Shown here: positions 23,880 to 35,971 of the stretch, one piece after another
Numbering within the stretch: the first letter of the stretch is position 1
Layout of the letters: each line of letters starts with the position of its first letter
NCBI GenBank assembly: GCA_964036315.1
Contig: OZ038479.1
Span: 55,363,746-55,427,745 of the forward strand
Direction: 5' to 3'
DNA: 64,000 bases
Source: Acanthosepion esculentum
Taxonomy: Eukaryota; Mollusca; Cephalopoda; Sepiida; Sepiidae
Notes under the pieces: generated by a model
What the model saw: the letters and a program-made list of their open reading frames with translations, nothing else
What the model was told of the DNA's origin: nothing
Database searches by the model: none
Made by a program: the position numbers and the translations under genes

Positions 23880-24793
23880 ATGCATGTACTTTTCACCGGT
23901 GTGTGCTTGCATATATGGGATCATATATGACAACTATGGAGATACAAATCCCCACTTGACACAGTTATGCTTTCTTCTCTGTATGGGATTGCATGCAGCT
24001 CAACCATGTTGACACTTCTGAAAATGCAGATTTGCAAATCTCACAAGAAGAGTGATTATCTCTGATAGAGATTTGAATATGATGCAGGACATTTTACTTT
24101 TTCATAAAATTCAAATAGATATTTTTTCTAGACTGTGTGTTTGCATATGGTGGTTCAATTGTGAACTTTGTGAAAATGCAGATGCACAAAAGTTTTTAAA
24201 AAGTTTTCTCTCCAGTGTATATTCACACACTGTCTTTCAAATGTGACTTCCTTGAAAATACAGATCCACAAAATTCACAAGAATGTGATTTCTCTCCAGT
24301 ATGTGTTTGCATATGTGGTTTCAAATGTGATATCTGGGAAAATGCAGCTTCACAAACTTCACAAGAACACGGTTTCTCTCCTGCATGCGTTTGCACATGC
24401 TGCTTCAAACATGACTTGTTTGAAAATGCAGATCCACAAATTGATTGTATAATACTACTAAGTAAATGTAGATAGCAACATGTGCAAGCAGTTCAACAAT
24501 GTTGGCTTTTTGAAAATGAAAATTTGCAAATTTCACAAGAGGAGCATATCTCTCAGATAGACATTTGAATATGAGACAGGACATTTGACTTTTTTAGAAA
24601 TAAATTTTCAAAAAATTCAAAGAGATGTGTTTTCTAGCTTGTGTGTGTTTGAATTTGGCAGTTCAATTGTAAACACTGTGAAAATGCAGATGCACAAATT
24701 TCTCAAGAATATGGTTTCTCTCATTCGCACATTATCCTTCAAATGTGACTTCCTTAAAAATACAGATCCAGAAACTTCACAAGAATGTGGTTT
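23880..24793 (-). pseudogene. Decayed C-terminal fingers of gene 3
   Basis: Downstream of gene 3's stop, zinc-finger sequence continues on the minus strand in broken frames. A still-open stretch at 24223-24408 has one intact finger (CEVCEAAF...HMQTH) between partial ones. The segments 24040-24200 and 24520-24720 duplicate each other. The same decayed 3' fingers exist below gene 4 (41840-42165), so loss of the distal array predates or parallels the block duplication. Confidence 0.7.
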
Positions 24794-25633
24794 CTATCCA
24801 GTGTGTGTTTGCATATGTCGCTTCAAATGTGACTTCCTTGAAAATACAGATCCACAAACTTCACAAGAATATGGTTTCTCTCCAGTGTGTATTCGCAAAT
24901 GCCTCACCAAATTTGGCTTCCGGGAAAATGCAGATCCACAAATGTCACACACACATGGCTTCTCTCCAGTGTGTGTCCGCACATGGTTATTCAAATCTGA
25001 CTTCTTATAAAATGCAGATCCACAAATTTCACAAGAATATGGTTTCTCTCCAGTGTGTGTTCGCAAATGGCACACCAAAGATGACTTATCTGAAAATGCA
25101 GATGCACAAAGTCCACAAGAATATGGTTTTTCTCCAGTGTGTGTTCGCATATGGTTCTTCAAATGTGACTTCATTGAAAATGCAGATCCACAAATTTCAC
25201 AAGAATGTGGTTTCTCTCCAGTGTGCGTACGCCCATGGTGCTTCAAATGTGACTTGTGTAAAAATTCAGATCCACAAATTTCACAGGAATATAGTTTCTC
25301 TCTAGTGTGCATTCGCATATGATCCTTCAAATATGACTTCCGTGAAAATACAGATCCACAAATTTCACAAGAATGTTTCTCCCCAATGTGTGTTTGCATG
25401 TGCTGCTGCAAATGTGACTTCTGTGAAAATGCAGACCCACAAATTTCACAAGAATATGGTTTCTCTCCAGTGTGTTTTCGCATATGGCGCTTCAAACTTG
25501 ACTTGTAGGAAAATGCAGATTCACAAACTTCACAAGAATGTGATTTCTCACCACTATGTGTTTCCATGTGACACTTTAAATTTAACTTCCTTGAAAATGC
25601 AGATCTATAAATTTCACAAGATTGTGTTTTCAA
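24794..25633 (-). CDS. C2H2 zinc-finger array, about 10 fingers, truncated (gene 3, subfamily B)
   Basis: The frame encodes about 279 residues of tandem fingers of the form PYSCEICGSAFSxKSHLKxH with TGEK linkers. Finger 1 has lost its second cysteine (CEIY) and finger 4's linker region is one residue short. The 5' end of the open frame is TTG, not ATG, with an in-frame TAG just upstream; the first ATG is at 25567 inside finger 1. Translation therefore either starts there, giving about 257 residues, or uses an unseen upstream exon. The stop at 24794 is a GAG-to-TAG change inside a linker, with more finger sequence beyond it. It is probably expressed as a shorter DNA-binding protein, but may be a pseudogene. 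Confidence 0.65.
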   Translation of the reverse strand: MKTQSCEIYRSAFSRKLNLKCHMETHSGEKSHSCEVCESAFSYKSSLKRHMRKHTGEKPYSCEICGSAFSQKSHLQQHMQTHIGEKHSCEICGSVFSRKSYLKDHMRMHTREKLYSCEICGSEFLHKSHLKHHGRTHTGEKPHSCEICGSAFSMKSHLKNHMRTHTGEKPYSCGLCASAFSDKSSLVCHLRTHTGEKPYSCEICGSAFYKKSDLNNHVRTHTGEKPCVCDICGSAFSRKPNLVRHLRIHTGEKPYSCEVCGSVFSRKSHLKRHMQTHTG

Positions 25634-25901
25634 TACGGTACACTAAATCATGACAAATGTTTACAAACATTACACAAACATGTCTTCTTTCTAATTTTTA
25701 CTTATATCACTATCTACAAAGAAAAACATGTTTCAAAGTACATGATTCTTTGCTAGTTAATGTGATGATTTTGAAAATATTGACACACAACTTTTACATT
25801 ATGATTGCAGTATATATTTCTGTCCTTAATGGAAAGTCAAAAACCTTGTTTCTTTCATTTAAATTTCTATGTCATGATTTTCTGTTCAGCCAAAATATCT
25901 G
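25634..25901 (-). other. 5' UTR and splice acceptor of gene 3 array exon
   Basis: On the minus strand TTTCTTTTTCAG ends at 25899, giving an exon start at 25898. The junction and following GAACAGAAAATC block are conserved before gene 4 (43720) and psi-5 (60940). Confidence 0.6.
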
Positions 25902-28900
25902 AAAAAGAAAGTAATAATATGTATTTAAACAGAGAAAATGAATAATATCTTAAATCAGATTATATTTTAACACATACATTTAGGTTATGACTAGATTAGT
26001 TTAACAGAGAAACAAAATAATGCAACAGCTAGGGAAGATCAAAAAGAAAATCAATACTTTTATCTTAAATAATAAGACAAGCAGACAACAGCAGAGCAAT
26101 TATGATATAAATAAGTTGAATAAAAATAACAAAAAGAATATTTATTTAAGCATGAATCTTGAAATAAGACAAAAAGCAGTAAATTTAAAGCATAATAACC
26201 AAGTGAAGCTTCTTTTTTTTCTTTAAGGAACGGAGAATGAAGAATCAATTTTTAGTCATATGTAACACTAAGAGTCTACACAAAAGAAAAAAGAACTCAT
26301 TTTAAAGTACATGATTCCTTGCCAGTTAATGTGATGATTTTGAAAGTATTGACATACAACTTTTACATAATGTTCTTAAAGTCTTGTTTTCTCTCAATTT
26401 CCCAGCAATAAAAGTTTTTATGTATATTATGATTGATGCAGACAACAACAGTTATTGTAACATGCATCAATTAATCTTTTAGAGAAATAAGAAAAATATA
26501 AAACATAAAAACTTGGCTTTCAAAATCTGATACAAATTTTGCAAGGAAAGAAGCTTCCTGTGATTATTTCAGTGAAATCATTTATAATATCCTAACCTCA
26601 TTGAGTTCTATAGATATGAAAGATAGATCACTGAAGAAATGAAATGTGGCAAAAAGCATTAAATTTAAAGCATGATGATTAAGGGAAGCTTTGTTCAAGA
26701 AAGAGAGAATGATGAATCAATTTCAAATATCAAGTAATACAGTATTTTTGTTTTTTCACACAATTGTATAAACCAAGGTAGTGTTGATTTCAATCTAGCA
26801 ATTATTAGTTTGTTGATATGGATCTAACATTAAAACTGAATGTCAACTCAATGAAAAAAGTCTTTGTGTCATCAATAAGAAAATTCTGATATAAAATCAA
26901 TCTGTATCAACTGTATAGAACCAAAGATATTTTTGAAAGTGATATTATGAAAAATTATTATTAAAAATTGTTATTAAAATATGCACCAGGAAATCTTTTA
27001 GAGAAATAAAGAAATACAAAAAATAAAAACTTGGCTTTCAAAATCTGATACAAATCAACTAAGTATTGGATGTGCATAAAATTTCTAGTATTTAATACAT
27101 GACAATTAGTTGCAGAAGTTTCCATTTGAAATTTTGCATGGAAAGTTACTTCATTTATAAAATTCTAACATTATTGAGTTCTACAAATGTGAAAGATGGA
27201 TCTCTGGAGAAATTTTGTTTAACTTTTATCAAACTAAATACTATGTATAGAATCTACAGAAAGGGTGATTTATAGAATATTGTGAAGAAGTGTTCAAATA
27301 AATATTTCCCTTTTCTACAAACTGTTAATATTTTCACAAAGGTGAAATTTAAATGCTAAATCATGTCAGTATAAAGACAAGTTTTAACTTGATATCTCCA
27401 CTGATTTGCTAAAAAAATTAGCATATCATGATGAAAAAAACATCATCAAAATCTATGTTATGTTTTTATTAAGAGGAAAGACCAAAGGATATTTTGATCA
27501 TTAAATTATTTTTTGATCATCTTTAGAGCATTTGAAATTTTCATTAAAAATCTTGGTTTTGTTTGTTAGCGTGGGAACCAAAGATTAGTACAGGTAATTT
27601 TAACAACTTTCTTGCAGTGGAAAACATCTTTTGGAAATTCTTGCAAAAATCAAATAATTGCTGAATTTTAATGAAACTGTCATGTCTTATTCACAAATGA
27701 AGTATAATAATAATAATAATTATATATATATATATGTATATATAGGAAATCTTGGTAAAATATTTTTTCTTTTTTTACATCTGTTACAATCCATTTATTT
27801 ACTTTTGAGAAAATAAATTTTATCCCACTGAATCTTTATATTACTTAAAAACAGAACTTCTAGTAGAATTTAAATCATTGATTTCTTTTTTTGAAACAGT
27901 ACTATCAGTTACTGAAAATCTGTTCTGAATCATAAAGCAAGTATTGCAATGAAACTAACACATAATTCCATTTGAAAAGCATTTCATTAATTTTATGAAT
28001 ACAATATATCATGGACTATTGATTTAAAAAAAAAAATCATTTGATCAATAATGAATTTTCATAAGAATTTCCTCCAAATTTTCAAAGTTTTAATGAAAAT
28101 AATTTATAAAGTTAAATCTTTTAAATTTCAGTATTAGTTTGTCCTGGTTAAGTGATATTGTTAATGTAAAAGCTTAGTGCAATTTATCAAACAACAATAT
28201 TTTTAAAAGAATTTTGAAAATCGTTTACTTGTCTAAAGGTGCCGATTCTTTCAAATACCAATGTGCTGAAAATGACATTATCAGAAAATAAAAGTGATAA
28301 CTCTAGTAATTTTACATCCAAATTACCTAAAATTCAATAAAACATAAGTTTATAGAGAATATTTTGCTAAATATTTTAAGATTACTGTGTAGTTAAAAAT
28401 TACATGAAAAAGGTCCTCACATTATATTCCTCAAGTAAATTTTACAGATATCTCCACCATTAGAAAAATATTGGATAAACTTCCATCTGCTAGTCAAGCA
28501 TTCAACACCTTACATAATAAACAGCTATCAACATATTAAATTAATTTCAGGCATATTTTAAACTAAGTAATATTTGTTTCAAATCAGATTAATTAAACTT
28601 TAAATCTGCTAATATTCCTCAAATAATGTTTTAGAAAAGTATATTTTTGAAAATAGATAATTATATTGTGGTGAAAGATGGTTAAAAATTGCATTAAAAC
28701 CAGCAATTTTAGCCATTTCAAACCAAAACTCCTTTCAGTCAATTTAATTTTGTTTTGAAATACATTAAAGTATTTTGCTTATTTGAAATATTAAATTTAA
28801 TCTATTAGCTTGAAATTCAAACTAAAATAAAAGCTTCAAGAAACATTTTTCATTTTTAAATATTCATTTTAAAACTTAGGTATTCTTTTTTGAGAGTTTG

Positions 28901-29970
28901 ATGCACCTGTATTATTATATTATTTTATTGTATTATTTTTGTATACAGTTGAATACATTGAGTCATTATGAGAATATTAAATACATTATGCATTTAATAT
29001 TCTCATCATTGTTTAATTACCATGTTAGTTGACAGGAACTGCATAAATGTAGGTACTTTCAAAGATTCTCCAAAAAATGGTAATACATGATGAAAATTAC
29101 AGCAAACTTAACAAAATTTGATTGTCAAAATCTGTTATTATTGAGAATAAAGACCAAAGGATTTTCTGATTATTATATTTTTTAATCCTTTTAAAACATT
29201 CAAAATTTTAGTTATAAGTACCTTCATAGATTCACAATATCTAAGGTTTAAAATTATATTTAAAAATGAAAAGTCTTTCTTGATGCTTTTGTTATAATTT
29301 TAATTTAAAGCTAACAGATTAAATTTAATATTTCCAACAAATCATATTTGACTGAAAGGAGTTTCCATTTTAAATGGCTAATTGTTTCCACTTTTTAAAA
29401 ATTTTAATGAGAATAATTCATAAAGTTTTAAATCTTTTAAATTTCTGTATTACTTTGTCCCAATTAAATGATATAGTTATTAAGTAAATAATACAATAAT
29501 AATAATAATCACTTTCCATTAAGATTTTCTTTAAAATTTGATTTTATCCTTCAAGCAGAAATAGAAAACACGTTTTACTTTGGCATTTCTATTTATTTAG
29601 CAAATTAAAACTGGTTACTGTTTTTCCTTGCTAAGTGTAAGTGACAAGAGAGTTTTGCAATACAAGACTTCTTCCTTAGGAAGCTTTTCAAAATAGCACT
29701 GAAACAAATCTGGTGGAAATAATGGCAAAATGAATGAACAAAAAAAATGTATTATTTAAAATAAATGATTTGTGATAGATTTTCAGTTGACTTCAAAATT
29801 ATTTTTATGAAATAAATTATTAAAATCCTAAATCTACTAGTAATCATTTATTTTCAATCAGTTGCTTATTTAATTAATTATTAAAATCTAGCATTTTATG
29901 GATATTTTGTAATTTTATCTATTAACTTATTGTTTACCCTATTACAGACTTTGAAAAAGGGAGTTTAATT

Positions 29971-31255
29971 TAGGTACCTCAACTTTTTTATTAAAAAAAG
30001 AGCATAGCATAATGAAAAAGGCCCCAAACTTGATAATAAACAAAGTTTTATTGGCAAAATGTGTGACATTCTTCTTAAGACCAGATCTTCTGATTCATGC
30101 TACACTAATTTCCACCACTGGCTGGATGTCAACAATACAAAACCCAAGACTGAACTAAAATTTTGTCAACTGCACATAGGCTCCACGCAAAACTCCCATT
30201 TTTACTCACACACTCAAAGATTAATAAATAAGCAATACAATCCAGAATTTCCACCCAATAGCACCCACTCTCACCTAAAGAAACAAAATAAAATTCAGAG
30301 TCGATTTGAGCCTAAGAAATGATATAAAAACCCACCAAAGGGAAATTTTCGGCAGTTGGACAGCAACTTAGCCCGGGTTCACAGACTTCGTCTAAAAGCA
30401 ACTTTCCATCTCCAAAAGACAGGTCACCAAAGCAATTCATCCTCCTTCTCCTAATGTACACCTCACAGGATGCCTTTTACAACTCCATTTATCTCCTTCC
30501 TTCAGCAAGATATTTACATTGATTTATTATTGATGCATTTTATGTTAATAAAATTGTTTATTTCATTAAACCTTGTTTCTTCTTCTGCCACCATACACTT
30601 AATATAACAAATGTTTATGTTGTTATTAAGAGGATAGACCAAAGTATTATATTTTTTTTATTTTATTGAATTTCTTAATCCTTTCCAGCATGTTTGAAAT
30701 TTTGGTTAAAAATCTTATTTTTCTTTTGTCAGCAAAGATTAGTGTCTTTTTTTTTTTTTTGATAAAAAACACATGGAGTTGTAAATGTTTACTCACAAAT
30801 ATAGAAAATTATATTAGAATTTTTTGTTTAAAATCTTGACAGATTTTTTAAAAAATTTTTATTATTTTTATTTTATTTACATGTGTTACCTGTCCCTTAC
30901 TTACTTAAATTTCCAGAATATGAAGTGGGATAAAACTTAATTACCTCAAATAAAGTTTCAGAAAATTATATTTTAGTTTAGGGAATCTTTTTAATAAAGA
31001 GAATAAGATTGCAATGAAAGACAACTATAAAAGTACTCTAATCAAATATGTTAACAAAAAAAAAAAACTCCTTCCAGTCAATTTTTAAATTAGTTTTTAA
31101 AAGACATCCAAGTATTTTGCTTATTTGTAATATATGTTAAATTTATTAGCTTGAAAATAAAAATAAATAAAAGCTTCAAGAAAGATTTTTCATCTTTAAA
31201 AATCGATTTTTTGCTTTTAATTAAACCCGAGGTATCATTTTAGTTGGAGGTAGCT
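29971..31255. mobile_element. AT-rich terminal-inverted-repeat element, copy B, split by an LTR
   Basis: Ends are taggtacctcaac (29971) and the inverted gttggaggtagcta (about 31255), 12 of 14 positions matching. The flanks gtttaatt and gttaattt may be an 8-bp target duplication with one change. A solo LTR at 30062-30609 sits inside, so the host element is the older insertion. Confidence 0.55.
30058..30613 (+). mobile_element. Solo LTR (family 2) with 4-bp target duplication
   Basis: The segment 30062-30609 starts TGTGACATTC and ends TATAACA, flanked by aatg on both sides. It contains a TATA-like gatataaaaa near 30320 and AATAAA near 30543. The 87-codon frame at 30059-30322 lies within it and is not a gene. 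The sequence differs from the family 1 LTRs. Confidence 0.7.
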
Positions 31256-31930
31256 AGTTAATTTTAAAATAGTTACCTTCAATAATTCAGTATACCTAAG
31301 GTTCAAATGAATTTTTACAAATGAAAAATCTTGAAGCTTTCATTTTAGCTTTAATTAAAAGCTAAAAGGATTAACTTTTCTAATTCCAGAAAGCAAAATA
31401 CTGTGGTATATCTCAAATAGAAATTAGATTAATTTTAATTGATTTATTTATTTTTTTTTAGAAAAGCCAATTGAAACGGACATTTTAACACATTTGTAAA
31501 CAAACATTAATTCTCAGTTTTAAATATCTTGCAAAAATAAAATATATATTTCAGAAATTTTATTTGTGGAAAATTAGCAAATTTAAAGTTAAATTAATCT
31601 GTTCTGAAACAAATATTACTTACTTATAGTATAAAATGTTGTATACAAGCATTTCTTAACCACAGGGTTTTGTTGATCTCACATCTCCATTGATATATTG
31701 ACAGGCTAAGGTGTTGACAGGTTAAGTATGGTGGACTAGAATTGACATATAATTTATGAATTCTAAGTAAAAATGCTTTGTTTTTAACTAACAGGTAATT
31801 TTTGAAAATTAACAAAATATTTTAAGCAATTATTTAATATTTTATTAATTTTTTTTTTAGATACTTAACCTTATGTTTGAAGATGCTTTCTGAAAATATA
31901 AAATACTATAAAAATTACTTAAATTAATAA

Positions 31931-32122
31931 AATTTCATAATTTATTGAGTTACCTCTATAATGGTATTTTATTAATTATCCAGTTATTGAATTAAAACTT
32001 TAATAACTGAGATAATATAATAATTATATTAGTTGTAATATTATCTCAAATATTAACTTTTAATTCCATAACTGATATAATAATAAAATGCAATGATAGA
32101 GGTAAGTCAATAATTTGAAATT
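31931..32122. repeat. Imperfect fold-back, about 62-bp arms
   Basis: Arms 31931-31994 and 32061-32122 are inverted copies at roughly 80 percent identity (shared cctctat / atagagg and ccagttattg / cataact blocks). Confidence 0.6.
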
Positions 32123-32403
32123 TTATGGTATTTATTATTAATTTATATTTAAGATATTATTTTTTCATTTTATTCTATATTAATTGTTATATCCTGATGG
32201 TTATGAAATGTTAAAGTTATTTTATTTATTAAATTTTATTATTACTTACATAACTGTACACTTAATTTATTTAAGCATAATCCAATACATCAAACAATAT
32301 TGTATTAAAAAATGCTACCATGCATGACCGTCATAAGACTTTTCAAAATATTTTGTTTCTCTGAAAAGGACCATTTTTCCTATCATTGCTGCTTTTGAGG
32401 AAG

Positions 32404-32457
32404 TGAAATGAAACAATTGCCCACAGCTTTTCAGCTGTGGGTAATTGTTTCATTTCA
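32404..32457. repeat. Near-perfect hairpin, 24-bp arms
   Basis: Arms 32404-32427 and 32434-32457 pair with one mismatch around the 6-base loop ttttca. Confidence 0.9.
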
Positions 32458-33422
32458 GATTTATATGAGCGGAATTTTCCTTAAGGAGGGACAACCCTTG
32501 AAACACATAACCTTTTAACGATAATATCACAAATGAAACACCATACTTAAAAAAAAAAAACATTTTGACACAAAAATAACTTATTTAAAATATTTTTGGT
32601 GTGATTTTTATTTTGTATTAAGCTTTTCGATTTTCACTTAGTAAATATAGTCTTCACTTAATAACCTAACTTTAAAGACGTTTGGAAGAACTTTTAAAAC
32701 ATTTTTGAAACTTTATAATAATTAAAAAAAGAAAAATGCAAACAATTCTTGTAGAAATTCATTATACATTGAAAAATTTTTCTTCTTCAGACTATAATGC
32801 AATTAAAAGCTTATTTAATTAATTAGATTGTTTTATTGCCTTTTGTAATTTACGATTTGGAGCAGATTTTAGGGAATTTGGTAAAAGTTTGAAAAACAAA
32901 AAATGGGGATTTACATTCTTCAAGGAGTCTTGCTTTTAAACAAATAGAAAATATTTGATTGACGAGTTTAATTTCTAGAAATTTAATGAAATTAAGTGGG
33001 GAGGTTAAAACAGATGTAAAAAAAAATATTTTTACCAACTTTTTCTAAAAATAATAATTTCAAAAATAAATTCATTCATTTGTGAATAAGTCCTGAAAGT
33101 TTCATAAAATCCGACAATTATTTGATTTTTGCAAGATTTTTCAAATAAATAAGTTATTTTACCGGAAAACAGGCGCGAAAATGTCCATTACCAGATTTGT
33201 TACACCGTCGACGTATGTATATAAAAATCATGTTTGTTAACAAAAATTTCGAACGTGTTGGAAAGGAGTAAAAAAAAGAAATATTTAAAAAAAAAATAAT
33301 TAAAAATACTTTGCTCTTTCCTTTACAAAAACATCTTGACGAAAAAAAAATGTTTTTATTAAGTTGGGTGGGGGGCCTTTTTTTCATCATGCTTTTTTTC
33401 AGCGAATTACTGGACCTATTTG

Positions 33423-33500
33423 TGATTATTTCATCGTGTCAAAAATTTTTGAAGAAATAATAAATAATTTCTTCAAAATATCTGACACGACGAAATCATA
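33423..33500. repeat. Imperfect hairpin, about 35-bp arms
   Basis: Arms 33423-33457 and 33466-33500 share the inverted blocks cgtgtca / tgacacg and gaagaaat / atttcttc. Confidence 0.65.
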
Positions 33501-33619
33501 ACGGAATTCATTTTTTATTTTTATTTTGTTAAACATTAACATAGAATGAAAAAAAAATGGTGAAGCAAGTCAGTAAATAACGTTTTCATTTTATCGAAAT
33601 TGCTTGTCTTCTTCCACTT

Positions 33620-33760
33620 ACCTTTCAAATCAGAAAATGCAACGAGAAAAACAAAACTGAATGATTTATTTCTGCTCAAATCATTTTGTTGGGATTTCTC
33701 TGTCAACCTACCAATTTTTGTATTGTTCGTTCAGTTCATGTGATAATATCGAATGACACA
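33620..33760 (-). other. Putative non-coding exon 1 of zinc-finger gene 3
   Basis: The exon ends GAAAG at 33622 followed by donor GTAAGTGG on the minus strand. The exon and donor match gene 4's exon 1 at 49206, including a CGTTGCATTTTCT block. The start site is unknown. Confidence 0.5.
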
Positions 33761-33879
33761 AAGGAGGAATTAAAAAATGGGGGGAAAAAAACGATACAAA
33801 CGAGAAATCACTTTTGTGAAAATATTTTGAATGATTACGTATTGAGAAGTAAACCGAAAAAGAAAATTAAACGGTGTTA

Positions 33880-34100
33880 GCGAAGATTTAGTTCCTCGTG
33901 TTTAAAATCCTGAGGTTTCTTAGCATTTTTACAGAGGAATTATTCAAAAGTGGTTGCATGATGTTTCTTCTGAGCCATGCTGATGCTAAGGACTCGGTGC
34001 TCTCACCACCCCAAATATATGATATTGTATCGTCACTGTATCTACAACATGGCAATTTTATGTACTTTTTATTTGAAACCAAATGATGTAAATAAACAAA
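33880..34100 (-). promoter_or_regulatory. Conserved upstream region of subfamily B genes (gene 3 copy)
   Basis: This block is repeated in parts at 50200-50560 (gene 4) and 62385-62600 (psi-5): gtttaaaatc, the ttattcaaaag block, a catatgat-like block and accaaatgatgt. By position above exon 1 it could be promoter DNA. Short frames in either strand are not conserved. Confidence 0.35.
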
Positions 34101-34139
34101 CTAATAAAGTAAACATTGGAGTTTAAATGAAAGAAGAGA

Positions 34140-34660
34140 AAATGGAATGTCGCTTGCCTTGTATTGGGGAAAAGATGAAGCGGCGACAGGTAGCAATTTC
34201 TTTTCAAGATATTGTGGAAAGAGATGAATTATGGTACTGGCTGCACAACCACTTTAATTAATCCCAAGCTTGTGAGCGGATGGAATAATAAAAGTGTCAC
34301 TGTGAAAGCAGTTGACGGAAGGGTGGTAAAATATAAAGGAACCTGGCAGGTGGAACGAGGATAAAATTGGGCAATTATCGTTGATCGCATCATCGATGGG
34401 ATTGACATTGTTGTCTGAATAGACGTGATAATTAAGCTGGGAGTTGTGACTGTAAAAAATGGTGAGGTCTCAAGTTCTGAACTCTTGCAAAACTGAAGAC
34501 AAGGACTTCAAAGCATAGTTCAGTGGAAAGAAATGGACTGTGGAATAGAAATTGATAGGAGAATCTCCAGTATTAAAAAAAACACGGTAGAAGCCTACAA
34601 GAATTCCTTGAAAAAAGAAAAAAATATAGTAGAGTTTGAGAGACAGGTAGAAAGATAAAT
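34140..34660 (+). pseudogene. Ty3-like retroelement remnant: aspartic protease and start of RT
   Basis: From about 34224 a plus-strand frame carries GTGCTTTLINPKLVSGW, a retropepsin-like active-site block in which the expected D of DTG is replaced, then a second block RIIDGIDIVV typical of the C-terminal half. At least two stops interrupt it. Around 34500-34655 are further pol-like blocks (KNTVEAYKNSLKKE). It is non-functional. The family resembles the integrase remnant at 38.2-39.6 kb, so both may derive from one element. Confidence 0.5.
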
Positions 34661-34899
34661 TACGGATGGTAATTTCTTCTCGTAGAAGTAAAAGGAGTGT
34701 TACCGTTGATGGAGTGATCACGTGTTGTGAACCTTCAGGTCTTGACCTGATCCAGTTATTCAAACCCTTGAATTTGATCAAGTGTTTTCATGGTTCTGCG
34801 TGGGAAACCACCAAGGGTATTATCCCCTTTAGAAACAGCATTCATTTTTCTATCTTCAGATTGTCCAGGTATAACCTTCTGCGTTAAATGCTACGGATT

Positions 34900-35645
34900 A
34901 TAAAATGGTGATTCCAAAAATAGCTTCCTGTCCTCCTCCTGTGGTGGATTTTGTGTTAGGGCCCAATCATTCTTATGCTGATCCTTGCAGAGACACATTC
35001 AAGAACAGTTCTTTAGAACGAGTCATTGAACAATTGTCTTCCATCGAGACTCTGGGACTTACTGAGGAAGAGGACTTTTCTGAGTACGATCATTAAGTTT
35101 GGAAAATTCAAAGAGTCCGTTGTCTTTAAAAACAATTGTTACTCCAAATTACCCAGTGGCCTTTGGAGTATTAAACAGAGTTGTGAGGCAATTGGGGCAA
35201 AGTAACCAATAGATAGATAGATAGATAGAGAGGGAGAGAAGAAGGAGATAATAGGGAAAATAGAGGTTCCCTCTCGCCAGCAAATACAAAAATTATATTT
35301 GGTTATTTCATTGTCCTGTCTTCAAAGAAGGTGAACTAAACCACGACCATTTTTTAATTGCTCGCTGAAAACCAAAGGTGCTATTTCGCTGAACGAGGCT
35401 TCTTATCACTGCATTAATCTCATGGGAGATTTGTTGAAACTTGTTATTGTTCTGCTCCAATAAGTAGGTGTTGCTGGGGATATCCGAAAAGACTCCTTCT
35501 GGATAAGATTATCATCACCCCCTCAAAAAACAAAAACAAGAATAGATTTTTCAAGGGAATTCAATTAGTTTGCTATCGTTACTGTTCCCTCATTTTTGGA
35601 TTTAATGCCCCTTCCTTTATCTTGAACTATGTACTAAAGTAGGCA
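34900..35645 (+). pseudogene. BEL/Pao pol remnant, reverse-transcriptase copy 1
   Basis: The frame at 34905-35096 contains SIETLGLTEEEDFSEYD, then a block FKESVVFKNN near 35115. Around 35360-35460 is KGAISLNEASYHCINLMG, and near 35565-35630 are YRYCSLIFGFNA and PSFILNYVLK, the order and spacing of BEL/Pao reverse transcriptases. Stops and frame changes separate the blocks. It ends abruptly at 35640, where a terminal-inverted-repeat element begins. A GATA tetranucleotide run is at 35210-35229. Confidence 0.6.
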
Positions 35646-35912
35646 CTGCCACTTTTTCGACATAAATTTTCAATACCTAAGGTTTAAAATTAATTTCTAT
35701 AGATGAAAAAGCATTCTTGAAGATTTAATTTTAGCTTTAACCGAGAGCTAAAGGATTAAATTTTATTTCCATTAAGTAAAATATTCTGGTGTATTTCAGA
35801 TAGAAATTATATAAATTGGAATGTCAAATTTAATTTCGATTTCTTACAATTTTCTTAAAAGCGGCCATTTTTAAAATTTTAACAAAAGAAATTTATCGAT
35901 TTTAAAACTCCT

Positions 35913-35971
<59 letters not shown>

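Larger units (their letters stand above)
25902..33619 (-). other. Putative intron of zinc-finger gene 3
   Basis: Long AT-rich intron with no coding region. The part 26260-27400 aligns with 43840-44760 above gene 4. It contains terminal-inverted-repeat element copies and fragments (around 27.4, 29.1 and 29971-31255), a solo LTR and several hairpins, listed separately. A (TA)n tract is at about 27719-27745 and a 15-bp inverted repeat at 28968-29006. Confidence 0.45.

Noticed and set aside
24794..25633. Regular repeats of about 84 bp that could be taken for a CRISPR or satellite array
   Set aside because: The period equals one 28-residue finger and the translated frame has all C2H2 ligands.
30059..30322. 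An 87-codon frame in a less AT-rich patch
   Set aside because: It lies inside a segment with TG...CA ends, TATA box, polyadenylation signal and 4-bp duplication, so it is LTR sequence by chance open.
34666..34887. Open frames between the protease and BEL remnants
   Set aside because: No motif recognised; may be further retroelement sequence but I cannot support a call.
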